Shown one piece after another: positions 53,537-63,431 of a DNA stretch of 64,000 bases. Under the pieces are notes generated by a model. That model was not told the origin of the DNA and did no database searches. It worked only from the letters and a program-made list of their open reading frames with translations. Position 1 is the stretch's first letter. Every line of letters begins with the position of its first letter. The stretch comes from Ornithinimicrobium avium (lineage in GTDB: Bacteria; Actinomycetota; Actinomycetes; Actinomycetales; Dermatophilaceae), in the NCBI RefSeq assembly GCF_003351765.1, contig NZ_CP031229.1:3038001-3102000 (forward strand), given 5' to 3'. Position numbers and translations under genes: made by a program.

Positions 53537-54561
<1,025 letters not shown>

Positions 54562-54565
<4 letters not shown>

Positions 54566-54969
54566 CGGTCGGCGCCGACCTGCTCGGCGTCCCCCCCACG
54601 CACCTTCCCGAGGACCCCGCCGCGGCCGCGCTCGAGGCGCAGGACCCGCGCGCGGTGGCGGCGGCATACCCGTCCTCCAGCCTGGCGTGGGGCACGCTCG
54701 CCGAGCGTGCCCTCGCCGACGGCGACGACGTGAGCGCGTACGCCTTCGCCCGGACCGGCTACCACCGCGGGCTCGACGCGCTGCGGCGCGCCGGGTGGCG
54801 GGGCCAGGGCCCGGTCCCGTGGGAGCACCTGCCGAACCGCGGGTTCCTGCGTGCGCTGGCGGCGCTGGCCCGCGCGGCGGGGCAGATCGGTGAGGAGGAC
54901 GAGCGGGTCCGGTGCACGGAGTTCCTGCGGGCCTCCTCGGCGCAGGCTGCCCGCGAGCTCGGGCTCTGA
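54562..54969 (+). CDS. DUF3151 protein
   Basis: A 135-residue soluble protein of an actinobacterial family of unknown function. Recognised by AAYPSSSLAWGTLAERAL, VSAYAFARTGYHRGLDALRR and EHLPNRGFLRALAALARAAG. It is commonly encoded next to fba, as here, and starts at GTG overlapping the fba stop, so the two are coexpressed. Confidence 0.85.
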
Positions 54970-55189
54970 CCCCAGGCGCGTCCGAGCAGGCTCATCCGGC
55001 GCCGCCCCGGAGCCGTCGACCCCGGTCCCTCCCCAAGCGCGGTCGACGCCAGGGGATCCCGGCGTCGACCGCGCCCCCTGAGCGGGCGTGATCGCGTCCC
55101 CTGACGTATGCGCCCGACGATCGTCTATCCAACCAGACGCCACCCGCCTCGTCTGGCGCAACGCTGCCACTGGCCCTAACCTGCCATGT

Positions 55190-56176
55190 GTGAACCCTCA
55201 ACCACGTCTTCCCGGGCTCAGCGACGACGCGGTGGCGCTCTACCGGCGCGTGCTGCGCAGCCCGGCCGCACCGCTGGCGGTCCATGCTGAGGGCGTGGGC
55301 TGGACCGCGCGGCGCGCCGAGCGCGTGTTCCGGACCCTCGAGCGGCTGGGCCTGGCCAGGGAGACCCCGCAGGGGAGCGTGAGCGTCGACGACCCGAGGG
55401 TCACGGTGGGGCGGCTGCTGGACAGCCAGGAGGCCGAGCTGGACGAGCGCCGTCAGGAGCTGCTCGTGCTGCGCGAGTCGCTGGCGGCGCTGGAGGACGA
55501 CTACCGCCACGGGCTGCAGCTGTCCGGCCCGCGCGCGCCGATGGTGCAGCGGGTCGCGCCGGCCGAGTCCGCCGGTGTCGTGGAGCAGCTCTTCCGCACC
55601 TCGACCGGCTCGGTCCTGCAGGTGACCGGCGCCATGGACGCCGGCCCCGCCCACGAGGACACCGTGCGACGCCGGCGGGACGAGGGGATGGCCGAGGGGC
55701 GGCCGATGCTGTCGATCTTCCCGCTGTCGGTGCTGGAAGATCCGTACTGGAGGGCCTACGCGGAGGAACGGGCGCGCGCCGGGGAGCAGCAGCGCTACCT
55801 GCCCGACGACCAGATCGGCGTGGAGTTCGGCATCTTCGGGCGCTCGGGGGTGCTGGTGGCCGGGGGCGGGCCGGGCGACGACCTCATCCTGCTCCGGCCC
55901 CGCCGGGTGGTCGACGCCTTTGTCACCCTCTTCGAGGAGCTGTGGCGCCGCGCCGAACCCGTCCCGAACGGGGACGCCGAGGCGCGGGACGTGCGGCTGC
56001 TGGAGCTGCTGGCGCTGGGGTTCAAGGACGAGGCCGTCGCCCGCCAGCTCGGCGTGGGGCTGCGCACGGTGCGCCGCCGGGTGGCCGCCCTGATGGACGA
56101 GCACGGGGCCGACACCCGCTTCCAGCTGGGGCTGGCTCTGGGCAGGCGTGGTCTGCTCGACAGCCGTCGAGGATAG
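55190..56176 (+). CDS. TrmB-like/LuxR-type transcriptional regulator
   Basis: A 328-residue regulator. The N-terminal winged helix (VGWTARRAERVFRTLERLGL) resembles TrmB-like domains; a coiled coil and a middle sensing domain follow, and the C-terminal 65 residues are a LuxR-type helix-turn-helix (LALGFKDEAVARQLGVGLRT, then VRRRVAALMDEHGADTRFQ). Starts at GTG 55190. The 220 bp before it contain only the probable promoter. Target unknown; purA lies downstream in the same direction. Confidence 0.78.
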   Translation: MNPQPRLPGLSDDAVALYRRVLRSPAAPLAVHAEGVGWTARRAERVFRTLERLGLARETPQGSVSVDDPRVTVGRLLDSQEAELDERRQELLVLRESLAALEDDYRHGLQLSGPRAPMVQRVAPAESAGVVEQLFRTSTGSVLQVTGAMDAGPAHEDTVRRRRDEGMAEGRPMLSIFPLSVLEDPYWRAYAEERARAGEQQRYLPDDQIGVEFGIFGRSGVLVAGGGPGDDLILLRPRRVVDAFVTLFEELWRRAEPVPNGDAEARDVRLLELLALGFKDEAVARQLGVGLRTVRRRVAALMDEHGADTRFQLGLALGRRGLLDSRRG

Positions 56177-56212
56177 GCTGACCCCCACAACTTTCACAGA
56201 AAGGTCAGCCGC

Positions 56213-57511
56213 ATGCCAGCGATCGTCCTGGTCGGCGCCCAGTGGGGCGACGAGGGGAAGGGCAAGGCCACCGACCTGCTGGGGAGCAGCGTCGACCACG
56301 TGGTGAAGTTCAACGGCGGCAACAACGCCGGTCACACGGTGGTGATCGGTGACCAGAAGTACGCCCTCCACCTGCTGCCCAGCGGCATCCTCTCCCCCGG
56401 CTGCGTCCCCGTCATCGCCAACGGCGTCGTCATCGACCTGACGGTGCTGATCGAGGAGCTGGACGGGCTGACCGAGCGAGGAGTCGACGTGAGCCGGCTG
56501 AGGATCAGCTCCAACGCGCACGTCATACCTCCCTACAACCGGGTGCTCGACAGGGTGACCGAGCGCTTCCTCGGCAAGCGCAGGATCGGCACCACCGGCC
56601 GAGGCATCGGCCCGACCTACGCCGACAAGATGAACCGGGTCGGCATCCGCGTGCAGGACCTCTACGACGAGTCGATCCTGCGGCAGAAGGTCGAGGGTGC
56701 GCTGGCGACCAAGAACCAGATGCTGCTCAAGGTCTACAACCGGCGCGCGGTCGAGGTCGAGGAGGTCATGGAGGAGCTGCTGCGGCACTCCGAGCGGATC
56801 CGGCCGATGGTCGCCGACACCGCGCTGGAGCTCAACGAGGCGTTGGACCGGGGCGAGACGGTGCTCTTCGAGGCCGGGCAGGCCACGCTGCTCGACGTCG
56901 ACCACGGCACCTACCCGTTCGTCACCTCCTCCAACGCCACCTCCGGCGGGGCCTGCACCGGGTCCGGCATCGCCCCGACCCGCATCGACCGGGTGATCGG
57001 CATCTTCAAGGCCTACACGACCAGGGTCGGTGAAGGGCCCTTCCCGACCGAGCTGCACGACGAGTCCGGCGACTTCCTGCGCGAGGCGGGCCACGAGTTC
57101 GGCACCACGACCGGCCGTCCGCGCCGGTGCGGCTGGGCCGACGTCGTGGTCGGCCGCTACGCGCAGCGGATCAACGGCATCACCGACATGGTCATCACCA
57201 AGCTCGACGTGCTCACCGGGCTGGAGAAGATCCCGGTCTGCGTCGCCTACGACGTGCAGGGCACCCGGGTCGACGAGATGCCCGCCAGCCAGTCCGACTT
57301 CCACCACGCCCGACCGGTCTACGAGGAGCTGGACGGCTGGACCGAGGACATCACCGGCTGCCGCACCTTCGAGCAACTGCCGCCCAACGCGCAGCGCTAC
57401 GTGCGACGGCTCGAGGAGCTGATGAACACGCGCGTCTCGGTGATCGGGGTCGGGCCGGACCGCGAGGAGTCGATCGTCCTGCACGACATGGTGGGCGCAG
57501 ACGCGGCCTGA
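56213..57511 (+). CDS. purA: Adenylosuccinate synthetase
   Basis: Joins IMP and aspartate using GTP, the first step to AMP. The 432-residue protein has the P-loop GAQWGDEGKGKATD, FNGGNNAGHTVV, the IMP-binding GTTGRGIGPTYADKMNRVGI and the GTP-site GRPRRCGWAD. Full length with start at 56213. Confidence 0.97.
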   Translation: MPAIVLVGAQWGDEGKGKATDLLGSSVDHVVKFNGGNNAGHTVVIGDQKYALHLLPSGILSPGCVPVIANGVVIDLTVLIEELDGLTERGVDVSRLRISSNAHVIPPYNRVLDRVTERFLGKRRIGTTGRGIGPTYADKMNRVGIRVQDLYDESILRQKVEGALATKNQMLLKVYNRRAVEVEEVMEELLRHSERIRPMVADTALELNEALDRGETVLFEAGQATLLDVDHGTYPFVTSSNATSGGACTGSGIAPTRIDRVIGIFKAYTTRVGEGPFPTELHDESGDFLREAGHEFGTTTGRPRRCGWADVVVGRYAQRINGITDMVITKLDVLTGLEKIPVCVAYDVQGTRVDEMPASQSDFHHARPVYEELDGWTEDITGCRTFEQLPPNAQRYVRRLEELMNTRVSVIGVGPDREESIVLHDMVGADAA

Positions 57512-57528
57512 GGTCCGGGCCGAGGGCC

Positions 57529-57850
57529 TCAGACCCGCTCCTCACCGAAGCTGAACCGGGTGCAGTCGGTAGGGAAGGAGAACCACGCCACCGCCCGCAC
57601 GGGCGTGATCACGCGAAGGCCGCCGCCGTCCTCGCCCGACCAGGAGTCCGGCTCCGGGTGGTAGCCGGCGTCGTGGTACTTGGCGAACGCCGCCGCGAGT
57701 CGGACACCCAGGCCCTCTGGATCGGCCCGCGTCGCCAGCGAACTGCCCTCCACGATGACGACCTCGGTGCCGCTCTCCAGCGTCAGCGTCACCGCCGGGT
57801 CGGCCTCGACGTTGCGGGTATGCCGTGTCTGCGGGGCGCCGTCGTACCAG
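57529..57850 (-). pseudogene. PPOX-fold (pyridoxamine oxidase-like) gene, 5' truncated
   Basis: The frame reads DGRFWYDGAPQTRHTRNVEA, then DPAVTLTLESGTEVVIVEGS and on to FPTDCTRFSFGEERV, the C-terminal two-thirds of a flavin-binding PPOX-fold protein. Upstream in frame there is no start codon and the family N terminus is missing; the divergent AraC gene begins 58 bp away. An internal start (MTLTLES at 57792) would give only 87 residues without the flavin site. Confidence 0.65.
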
Positions 57851-57907
57851 AACCGACCGTCCGGGCGCCGGGAGGGCCGACCGGACGGGGAACGGCATAC
57901 TGGACGG

Positions 57908-58342
57908 ATGGACGAGGTGTCCGCGCGGCTGCGCGACCTGCGGCTGCTGCGTCAGGTGCGCGACCGGATGGACCGGGAGTTCGCCGGCCCGCTGGACGTG
58001 GAGGCGCTGGCCCGGGGCGTGCACATGTCCGCCGGGCACCTCTCCCGGCGGTTCAAGGAGGCCTACGGCGAGTCGCCCTACTCCTACCTGATGACGCGGC
58101 GGGTCGAGCGGGCGATGACGTTGCTGCGGCGCGGGCAGCTGAGCGTGACCGAGGTCTGTTTCGCCGTCGGCTTCTCCTCGCTGGGCACCTTCAGCACGAG
58201 GTTCTCCGAGCTGGTCGGCATCTCCCCGAGCGGCTACCGACGGGAGGCGACCGAGCTGGCCATACCTCCGTGCGTGACGAGGGACGTGACCAGACCGATC
58301 AGGAATCGAGAAGCGCCGCTCGCCACCACGAAACTACGGTGA
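57908..58342 (+). CDS. AraC family transcriptional regulator (DNA-binding domain only)
   Basis: A 144-residue protein consisting almost only of the two helix-turn-helix motifs of AraC: LDVEALARGVHMSAGHLSRRF and LSVTEVCFAVGFSSLGTFST, then ELVGISPSGYRRE. There is no ligand domain. The glyoxalase-fold gene starts 4 bp after its stop, so it probably regulates its own two-gene unit. Confidence 0.87.
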   Translation: MDEVSARLRDLRLLRQVRDRMDREFAGPLDVEALARGVHMSAGHLSRRFKEAYGESPYSYLMTRRVERAMTLLRRGQLSVTEVCFAVGFSSLGTFSTRFSELVGISPSGYRREATELAIPPCVTRDVTRPIRNREAPLATTKLR

Positions 58343-58346
58343 AGCC

Positions 58347-58754
58347 ATGGACATCACCATCTCTTCAAGCTTCCTGCCGGCCGACGACCCCGAGGCCTCG
58401 CTGGCGTTCTACCGCGACGCCCTGGGCTTCGAGGTCCGCGGCGACGTGGGGTCGGGCGCCATGCGCTGGATCACCGTCGGCCCGCCCGGGCAGCCGAGCG
58501 TCTCCATCGTGCTGCACCCGCCGGCCGTCACCCCCGGCATCAGCGACGAGGAGCGCGCGGTCGTCGTCGAGATGATGGCCAAGGGCACCTTCGCCGGCAT
58601 CAACCTGGCCGCCGCCGACCTCGACGCGGCCTTCGAGAAGGTCCAGGCCAGCGGCGCCGAGATCATGCAGGAGCCGATGGACCAGGACTGGGGAGCGCGC
58701 GACTTCGCGGTGCGCGACCCGGCCGGCAACTCGGTCCGGATCCAGCAGGCCTGA
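58347..58754 (+). CDS. VOC (glyoxalase-fold) protein
   Basis: 135 residues of the vicinal-oxygen-chelate superfamily, with SSFLPADDPEASLAFYRDAL at the start, GINLAAADLDAAFEKVQASG in the middle and DWGARDFAVRDPAGNSVRIQ at the end. Encoded directly after an AraC regulator. Substrate unknown. Confidence 0.85.
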   Translation: MDITISSSFLPADDPEASLAFYRDALGFEVRGDVGSGAMRWITVGPPGQPSVSIVLHPPAVTPGISDEERAVVVEMMAKGTFAGINLAAADLDAAFEKVQASGAEIMQEPMDQDWGARDFAVRDPAGNSVRIQQA

Positions 58755-58836
58755 GCGAGAACCGCCCAGGCCCCCACACGTCCCCCGCCGACGCCCGACG
58801 GCTCGACGCGCCCCCACGACGCTCCGGGAGTCGCGC

Positions 58837-58908
58837 GACCTGTGCACCCGAACGAGACTTGTGCACGGGATATATCCGGTGCACAAGTCTTCTTCCGGTG
58901 CACAGGTC
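58837..58908. repeat. 72-bp palindrome between convergent genes
   Basis: GACCTGTGCACC...GACTTGTGCAC...GGATATATCC...GTGCACAAGTC...GGTGCACAGGTC is symmetric about 58872/58873 with only a few mismatches. GTGCAC occurs four times. It can form a long cruciform or a very stable RNA stem and may end transcription from both sides. Confidence 0.8.
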
Positions 58909-58923
58909 CACAGACAGAGCGGA

Positions 58924-59393
58924 TCACGCCGGAGGACGGCGGCGAGCGTCGGCGCGGGCGAAGGCCGACCGGAGCTCGGGCACCAGCGCAGGCAGGCCGT
59001 CCGCCTCGTCGACCCAGCGGGTCAGGACCGGAGGGTGCACGTGCACCACGGCTCCGCTCCGACCCCGGCGACCGTCGGTGCGCACCAGATGGACCCGGTC
59101 GTCCACGCCGTGCACGCTGACCCCCTGACCGCGAGCGAGCTGTGGTGGCTCAGCGCGTAGGGTGACCCCGGGACAAGGGCCGCGGCGACCGCCCGCGCGC
59201 GCAGCTGGTGCTTCTCCCAGGGACTTGTCGTCCGCCACAGCTGCCCGTCGATGAAGGTGGCACGACGGAGGCGCACGAGGACGCCCGAGGCGAGCAGGCC
59301 CTTCAGCTCGGCCGGCGTCACGCCCAGCGCCGTGAGCTGGACGGTCGTCGCCACCCCCTGGTGAGCGGCCAGGGACCCCCGCACGTCTGACAT
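58924..59393 (-). pseudogene. AbiEi-like antitoxin/regulator remnant, frameshifted
   Basis: The first 90 residues (SLAAHQGVATTVQLTALGVT, LLASGVLVRLRRATFIDGQ, then ALSHHSSLAVRG) match the winged-helix N terminus of AbiEi-type antitoxins. The continuation VSVHGVDDRVHLVRTDGRRG... is one frame away; losing one G from the G-run around 59123-59128 explains it. Even when joined, the product (about 156 residues) is about half of the usual length. No AbiEii toxin gene is present. Confidence 0.6.
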
Positions 59394-59468
59394 GCGCTCA
59401 AGCCTGTCCGACGAGGCAGTTCCCCGCCGACGTTGTGTCGTTTCTCGGTGCTCGGGTCCGAGGAGGGG

Positions 59469-62400
59469 TCAGCCCACCCACACCCGCGCGTTGCGGAACA
59501 TCCGCAGCCACGGGCTGACCTCCTCGACCGGCGCCGAGGTCCACGACATCTGGACGTTGCGCTGGACCCGCTCGGGGTGCGGCATCATCGCGGTGAACCG
59601 TCCGTCGGGCGTCGTCACCGCGGTGAGTCCGCCGGGGGAGCCGTTCGGGTTCGAGGGGTATGCCGTGGCGACGCGCCCGCGGTTGTCGACGTAGCGCATC
59701 GCGCGCAGCACCGACGCCTCGTCGCCGGCCGAGAAGTCCGCTCGACCCTCGCCGTGCGCCACCGCGATCGGCAGCCGTGAGCCGGCCATGCCGGCGAAGA
59801 AGATCGAGGGCGACTCCAGCACCTCGACCATCGACAGGCGGGCCTCGTACTGCTCGGACCGGTTGCGGGTGAACCGCGGCCAGGCCTCCGCGCCGGGGAC
59901 GAGGTCGGCCAGGGCCGCGAACATCTGGCAGCCGTTGCAGATCCCGAGCGCGAAGCTGTCCTCGCGGTGGAAGAACGCGGTGAACGAGTCCTTGAGCCGC
60001 TCGTTGTAGAGCACCGAGCGCGCCCAGCCCTCGCCCGCGCCGAGCGTGTCGCCGTAGGAGAACCCGCCGCAGGCCACCAGACCGACGACGTCGCCGAGGT
60101 CGAAACGTCCGCTCTGCAGGTCGGTCATGTGCACGTCGTAGGTGTCGAAGCCGGCACGGTCGAAGGCGAACGCGGTCTCGACGTGGCTGTTGACGCCCTG
60201 CTCGCGCAGGATCGCCACGGCTGGCCGGGCCCCGAGGTTGAGGTAGGGGGCCGCGACATCGTCGACCGGGTCGAAGCTGGGGCGCACCGACAGCCCGGGG
60301 TCGTCGTCCGCCCCGAACACGGCGTGCTCCTCGTCGGCGCACTCCGGGTTGTCGCGCAGCGCCGCGATCCGCCACGAGACCTCGTCCCACGCCTGCGCCA
60401 GGTCGCGCAGCGGCTCGTCGAGGGTGACGCCGCCCGCCCGCACGCGCACCCGGCGCTCCTGCGTCGACCGGCCCAGGTGATGCATCAGCGGCGTGAGCCC
60501 GTGCGCGTCGAGGACGTCGCCAGCATCCTGCAGCCGGTCGGCGGGCACCTCGAGCACCACCCCGAGCTCCTCGGTGAACAGTGCCGCCACCCCGTGGCCG
60601 GCGGTCGTGGGGACCTCGACGTCCAGACCCACCGCACCTGCGAGCGCCATCTCGCACAGCGCGGCCCACAGGCCGCCGTCGGACCGGTCGTGGTATGCCG
60701 TGACCAGCCCCTTCTCCCGCAGCTCGCCGAGCGCGTCGGCCAGGTCGGTCAGCCGTGCCGGGTCGTCGAGGTCCGGCACCGTCCCGCCGAACTCTCCGCG
60801 CACCTGCGCCAGGATCGACCCGCCCAGGCGGCGACGTCCTGCGCCGAGGTCGAGCAGCAGCAGCTCGGACCCGGCGTGCAGCTGCGGCGTGAGCACGCCC
60901 CGCACGTCGTCCAGCGAGGCGAAGGCCGAGACCACCAGCGACACCGGCGAGGTCACCTGCCGCGTGGCGCCGTCCTCGTCGGTCCATGTGCTGCGCATCG
61001 ACAGGGAGTCCTTGCCGACGGGCACCCCGATCCCGAGGGCAGGGCACAGCTCCATCGCGACCGCGTGCACCGTGTCGTAGAGCGCGGCGTCCTCCCCCTC
61101 CTCGCCGCAGGCGGCCATCCAGTTGAGGGAGAGCTTGACGTCGCGCAGCGAGGGGACGGGCGCGGCGAGCAGGTTGGTCAGCGCCTCGCCGACCGCCATC
61201 CGGCCGGAGGCAGGCGCGTCGACGGAGGCCAGCGGCGTGCGCTCCCCTGACGATATCGCCTGACCGGCGAGGCCGACGTGGTCGGACAGGGTCACCGCGA
61301 CGTCGGCCACGGGCACCTGCCACGGGCCGACCATCTGGTCGCGGTGGGACAGTCCTCCGACCGTGCGGTCACCGATCGTGATGAGAAAGCGCTTGGACGC
61401 CACGCTCGGGTGGCGGAGCACCGCGTATGCCGTGTCCCGCACCGCGGACCCGTCCAGTCCCGACAGGTCGATCTCCGCGGAGGAACGCTCCACCCGGGCG
61501 ACGTCGCGCGTCATCCGCGGCGGCTTGCCGAGGAGGACCTCCATCGGCATGTCGACGGCGACGAGCGGGTCGTCCCCGTCGCCCTCGCCCCGCAGCACCA
61601 GCTGCCCGTCGTCCTGGGCGACGCCGATGACCGCGAAGGGTGCCCGTTCGCGCTGGCACAGCGCACGGAACACCTCGAGAGACTCCGGTGCGATCGCCAG
61701 GACGTAGCGTTCCTGGCTCTCGTTCGACCAGATCTCCCTGGGCGACAGGCCCGACTCCTCCAGCGGCACCGCGTCCAGGTCGAAGCGCGCGCCGAGGCCG
61801 GCGTCGTCGACCAGCTCGGGGAAGGCGTTGGACAGACCACCGGCGCCCACGTCGTGGATCGCCAGCACCGGGTTGTCCGCGCCGAGCGACGCGCAGTGGT
61901 TGACGACCTCCTGGGCGCGCCGCTCCATCTCGGGGTTGCCGCGCTGCACCGAGTCGAAGTCCAGCTCGGCGGCGTTGACGCCCGAGGCCATCGACGAGGC
62001 GGCGCCGCCACCCATGCCGATCCGCATGCCGGGACCGCCGAGCTGCACCAGCAGCGTGCCGGCGGGGAAGCGGATCTTCTCGGTCTGCGAGGCGCTGATG
62101 GAGCCCAGGCCGCCGGCGCTCATGATCGGTTTGTGGTAGCCGCGGCGCACTCCGTCGACCGTCTGCTCGTAGACCCGGAAGAAGCCGCCCAGCACGGGCC
62201 GGCCGAACTCGTTGTTGAAGGCCGCGGCACCGATCGGGCCCTCGATCATGATCTCGAGCGGGGTCGCGAGGTGCCCGGGTGCGCCATACCGCTCGGACTC
62301 CCACGGCTCGCAGGTGCCGGGCAGGTGGAGGTTGGAGACGACGAACCCGCCCAGGCCGGCCTTGGGCGCCGAGCCGCGACCGGTCGCACCCTCGTCGCGG

Positions 62401-63428
62401 ATCTCGCCGCCGGCGCCGGTCGCCGCGCCCGGGAAGGGGGAGATGGCGGTGGGGTGGTTGTGCGTCTCGACCTTCATGAGGATGTGGACGTCCTCCTCGC
62501 GGCGCGCGTAGCGGCTCGGGCCCGAGAGCCCGGCGGCGCCCGCGTCGGCCCCGCCCTCGGGGGCCCACCGGGTGATCCGGCCGCCCTCCATGACCGAGGC
62601 GTTGTCCTTGTAGGCCACGACCGTCCCCTGCGGGCTGACCTGCTCGGTGTGCCGGATCATCCCGAAGAGCGAGCGCTCCTGCGCCTGCCCGTCGATGACG
62701 AAGTCGGAGTTGAAGATCTTGTGCCGGCAGTGCTCGGAGTTGGCCTGGGCGAACATCGTCAACTCGACGTCGGTGGGGTTGCGGCCCAGCCCGGTGAACG
62801 CCTCGAGGAGGTAGTCGACCTCGTCCTCGGCCAGGGCCAGGCCCCACGCACGGTCGGCCTCGACGAGCGCCTCACGACCGCGCCCGAGGACGTCGACGTG
62901 CTCCATCGCCGGGGCGTCCTGCTCGGTGAACAGCGCCGCGGCGGCCTCACGCGTCGGCAGCGCGGTCTCGGTCATCCGGTCGTGGAGCACGGCCGCGCAG
63001 GCGTCGCGCTCCTGCGCCGTCAGCCCGGCCCCGCCCACGAGCCCGAGGTGGACCTCGGTGACCCGCTCGACGCGGTGGATCGGTATGCCGCAGTTGTGGA
63101 CGATGTCGGTCGCCTTGCTGGCCCAGGGCGAGATGGTGCCCAGCCGCGGGGCCACGACCACGACCTCCTCGCCAGGTCCGGGCACGGCCGAGGACTCCTG
63201 CTGGCGGTGGCCGGTCCACGGCTCGCCGTAGGTCAGGATCGCCGACAGCGCGGCGTGCTCGTCCTCGGAGAGCGGGGCGTCGGAGGCGACCCAGTGCACG
63301 TGGCGTGCGGAGACCGCGCCCACCTTCGGGGCGACTGAGCGCAGCCGGCGCAGCAGCGCCTGCGCGCGGAAGTCGGACAGGGCCGACCCGCCGGGGAACA
63401 CGGTCAGCTGGTGGTCGTGCACGGCCAT
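59469..63428 (-). CDS. purL: Phosphoribosylformylglycinamidine synthase, single-chain (PurL-PurQ fusion)
   Basis: Makes FGAM from FGAR and glutamine in purine synthesis. The 1319-residue protein has the N-terminal PurS-like part, linker, two AIRS-like ATP domains (QANSEHCRHKIFNSDF, KVETHNHPTAISPFPGAATG, HDVGAGGLSNAFPELVDD) and a C-terminal glutaminase with Cys in ALGICNGCQMFAA and the closing MPHPERVQRNVQ. This is the large type of E. coli (about 1295), not the three-gene PurS/PurQ/PurL system. It starts 3 bp after purC. Confidence 0.95.
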   Translation of the reverse strand: MAVHDHQLTVFPGGSALSDFRAQALLRRLRSVAPKVGAVSARHVHWVASDAPLSEDEHAALSAILTYGEPWTGHRQQESSAVPGPGEEVVVVAPRLGTISPWASKATDIVHNCGIPIHRVERVTEVHLGLVGGAGLTAQERDACAAVLHDRMTETALPTREAAAALFTEQDAPAMEHVDVLGRGREALVEADRAWGLALAEDEVDYLLEAFTGLGRNPTDVELTMFAQANSEHCRHKIFNSDFVIDGQAQERSLFGMIRHTEQVSPQGTVVAYKDNASVMEGGRITRWAPEGGADAGAAGLSGPSRYARREEDVHILMKVETHNHPTAISPFPGAATGAGGEIRDEGATGRGSAPKAGLGGFVVSNLHLPGTCEPWESERYGAPGHLATPLEIMIEGPIGAAAFNNEFGRPVLGGFFRVYEQTVDGVRRGYHKPIMSAGGLGSISASQTEKIRFPAGTLLVQLGGPGMRIGMGGGAASSMASGVNAAELDFDSVQRGNPEMERRAQEVVNHCASLGADNPVLAIHDVGAGGLSNAFPELVDDAGLGARFDLDAVPLEESGLSPREIWSNESQERYVLAIAPESLEVFRALCQRERAPFAVIGVAQDDGQLVLRGEGDGDDPLVAVDMPMEVLLGKPPRMTRDVARVERSSAEIDLSGLDGSAVRDTAYAVLRHPSVASKRFLITIGDRTVGGLSHRDQMVGPWQVPVADVAVTLSDHVGLAGQAISSGERTPLASVDAPASGRMAVGEALTNLLAAPVPSLRDVKLSLNWMAACGEEGEDAALYDTVHAVAMELCPALGIGVPVGKDSLSMRSTWTDEDGATRQVTSPVSLVVSAFASLDDVRGVLTPQLHAGSELLLLDLGAGRRRLGGSILAQVRGEFGGTVPDLDDPARLTDLADALGELREKGLVTAYHDRSDGGLWAALCEMALAGAVGLDVEVPTTAGHGVAALFTEELGVVLEVPADRLQDAGDVLDAHGLTPLMHHLGRSTQERRVRVRAGGVTLDEPLRDLAQAWDEVSWRIAALRDNPECADEEHAVFGADDDPGLSVRPSFDPVDDVAAPYLNLGARPAVAILREQGVNSHVETAFAFDRAGFDTYDVHMTDLQSGRFDLGDVVGLVACGGFSYGDTLGAGEGWARSVLYNERLKDSFTAFFHREDSFALGICNGCQMFAALADLVPGAEAWPRFTRNRSEQYEARLSMVEVLESPSIFFAGMAGSRLPIAVAHGEGRADFSAGDEASVLRAMRYVDNRGRVATAYPSNPNGSPGGLTAVTTPDGRFTAMMPHPERVQRNVQMSWTSAPVEEVSPWLRMFRNARVWVG

Positions 63429-63431
63429 GCT

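Noticed and set aside
61278..63338. Long plus-strand frame opposite purL
   Set aside because: Antisense shadow of purL; composition is Arg/Val/Gln-rich without any domain.
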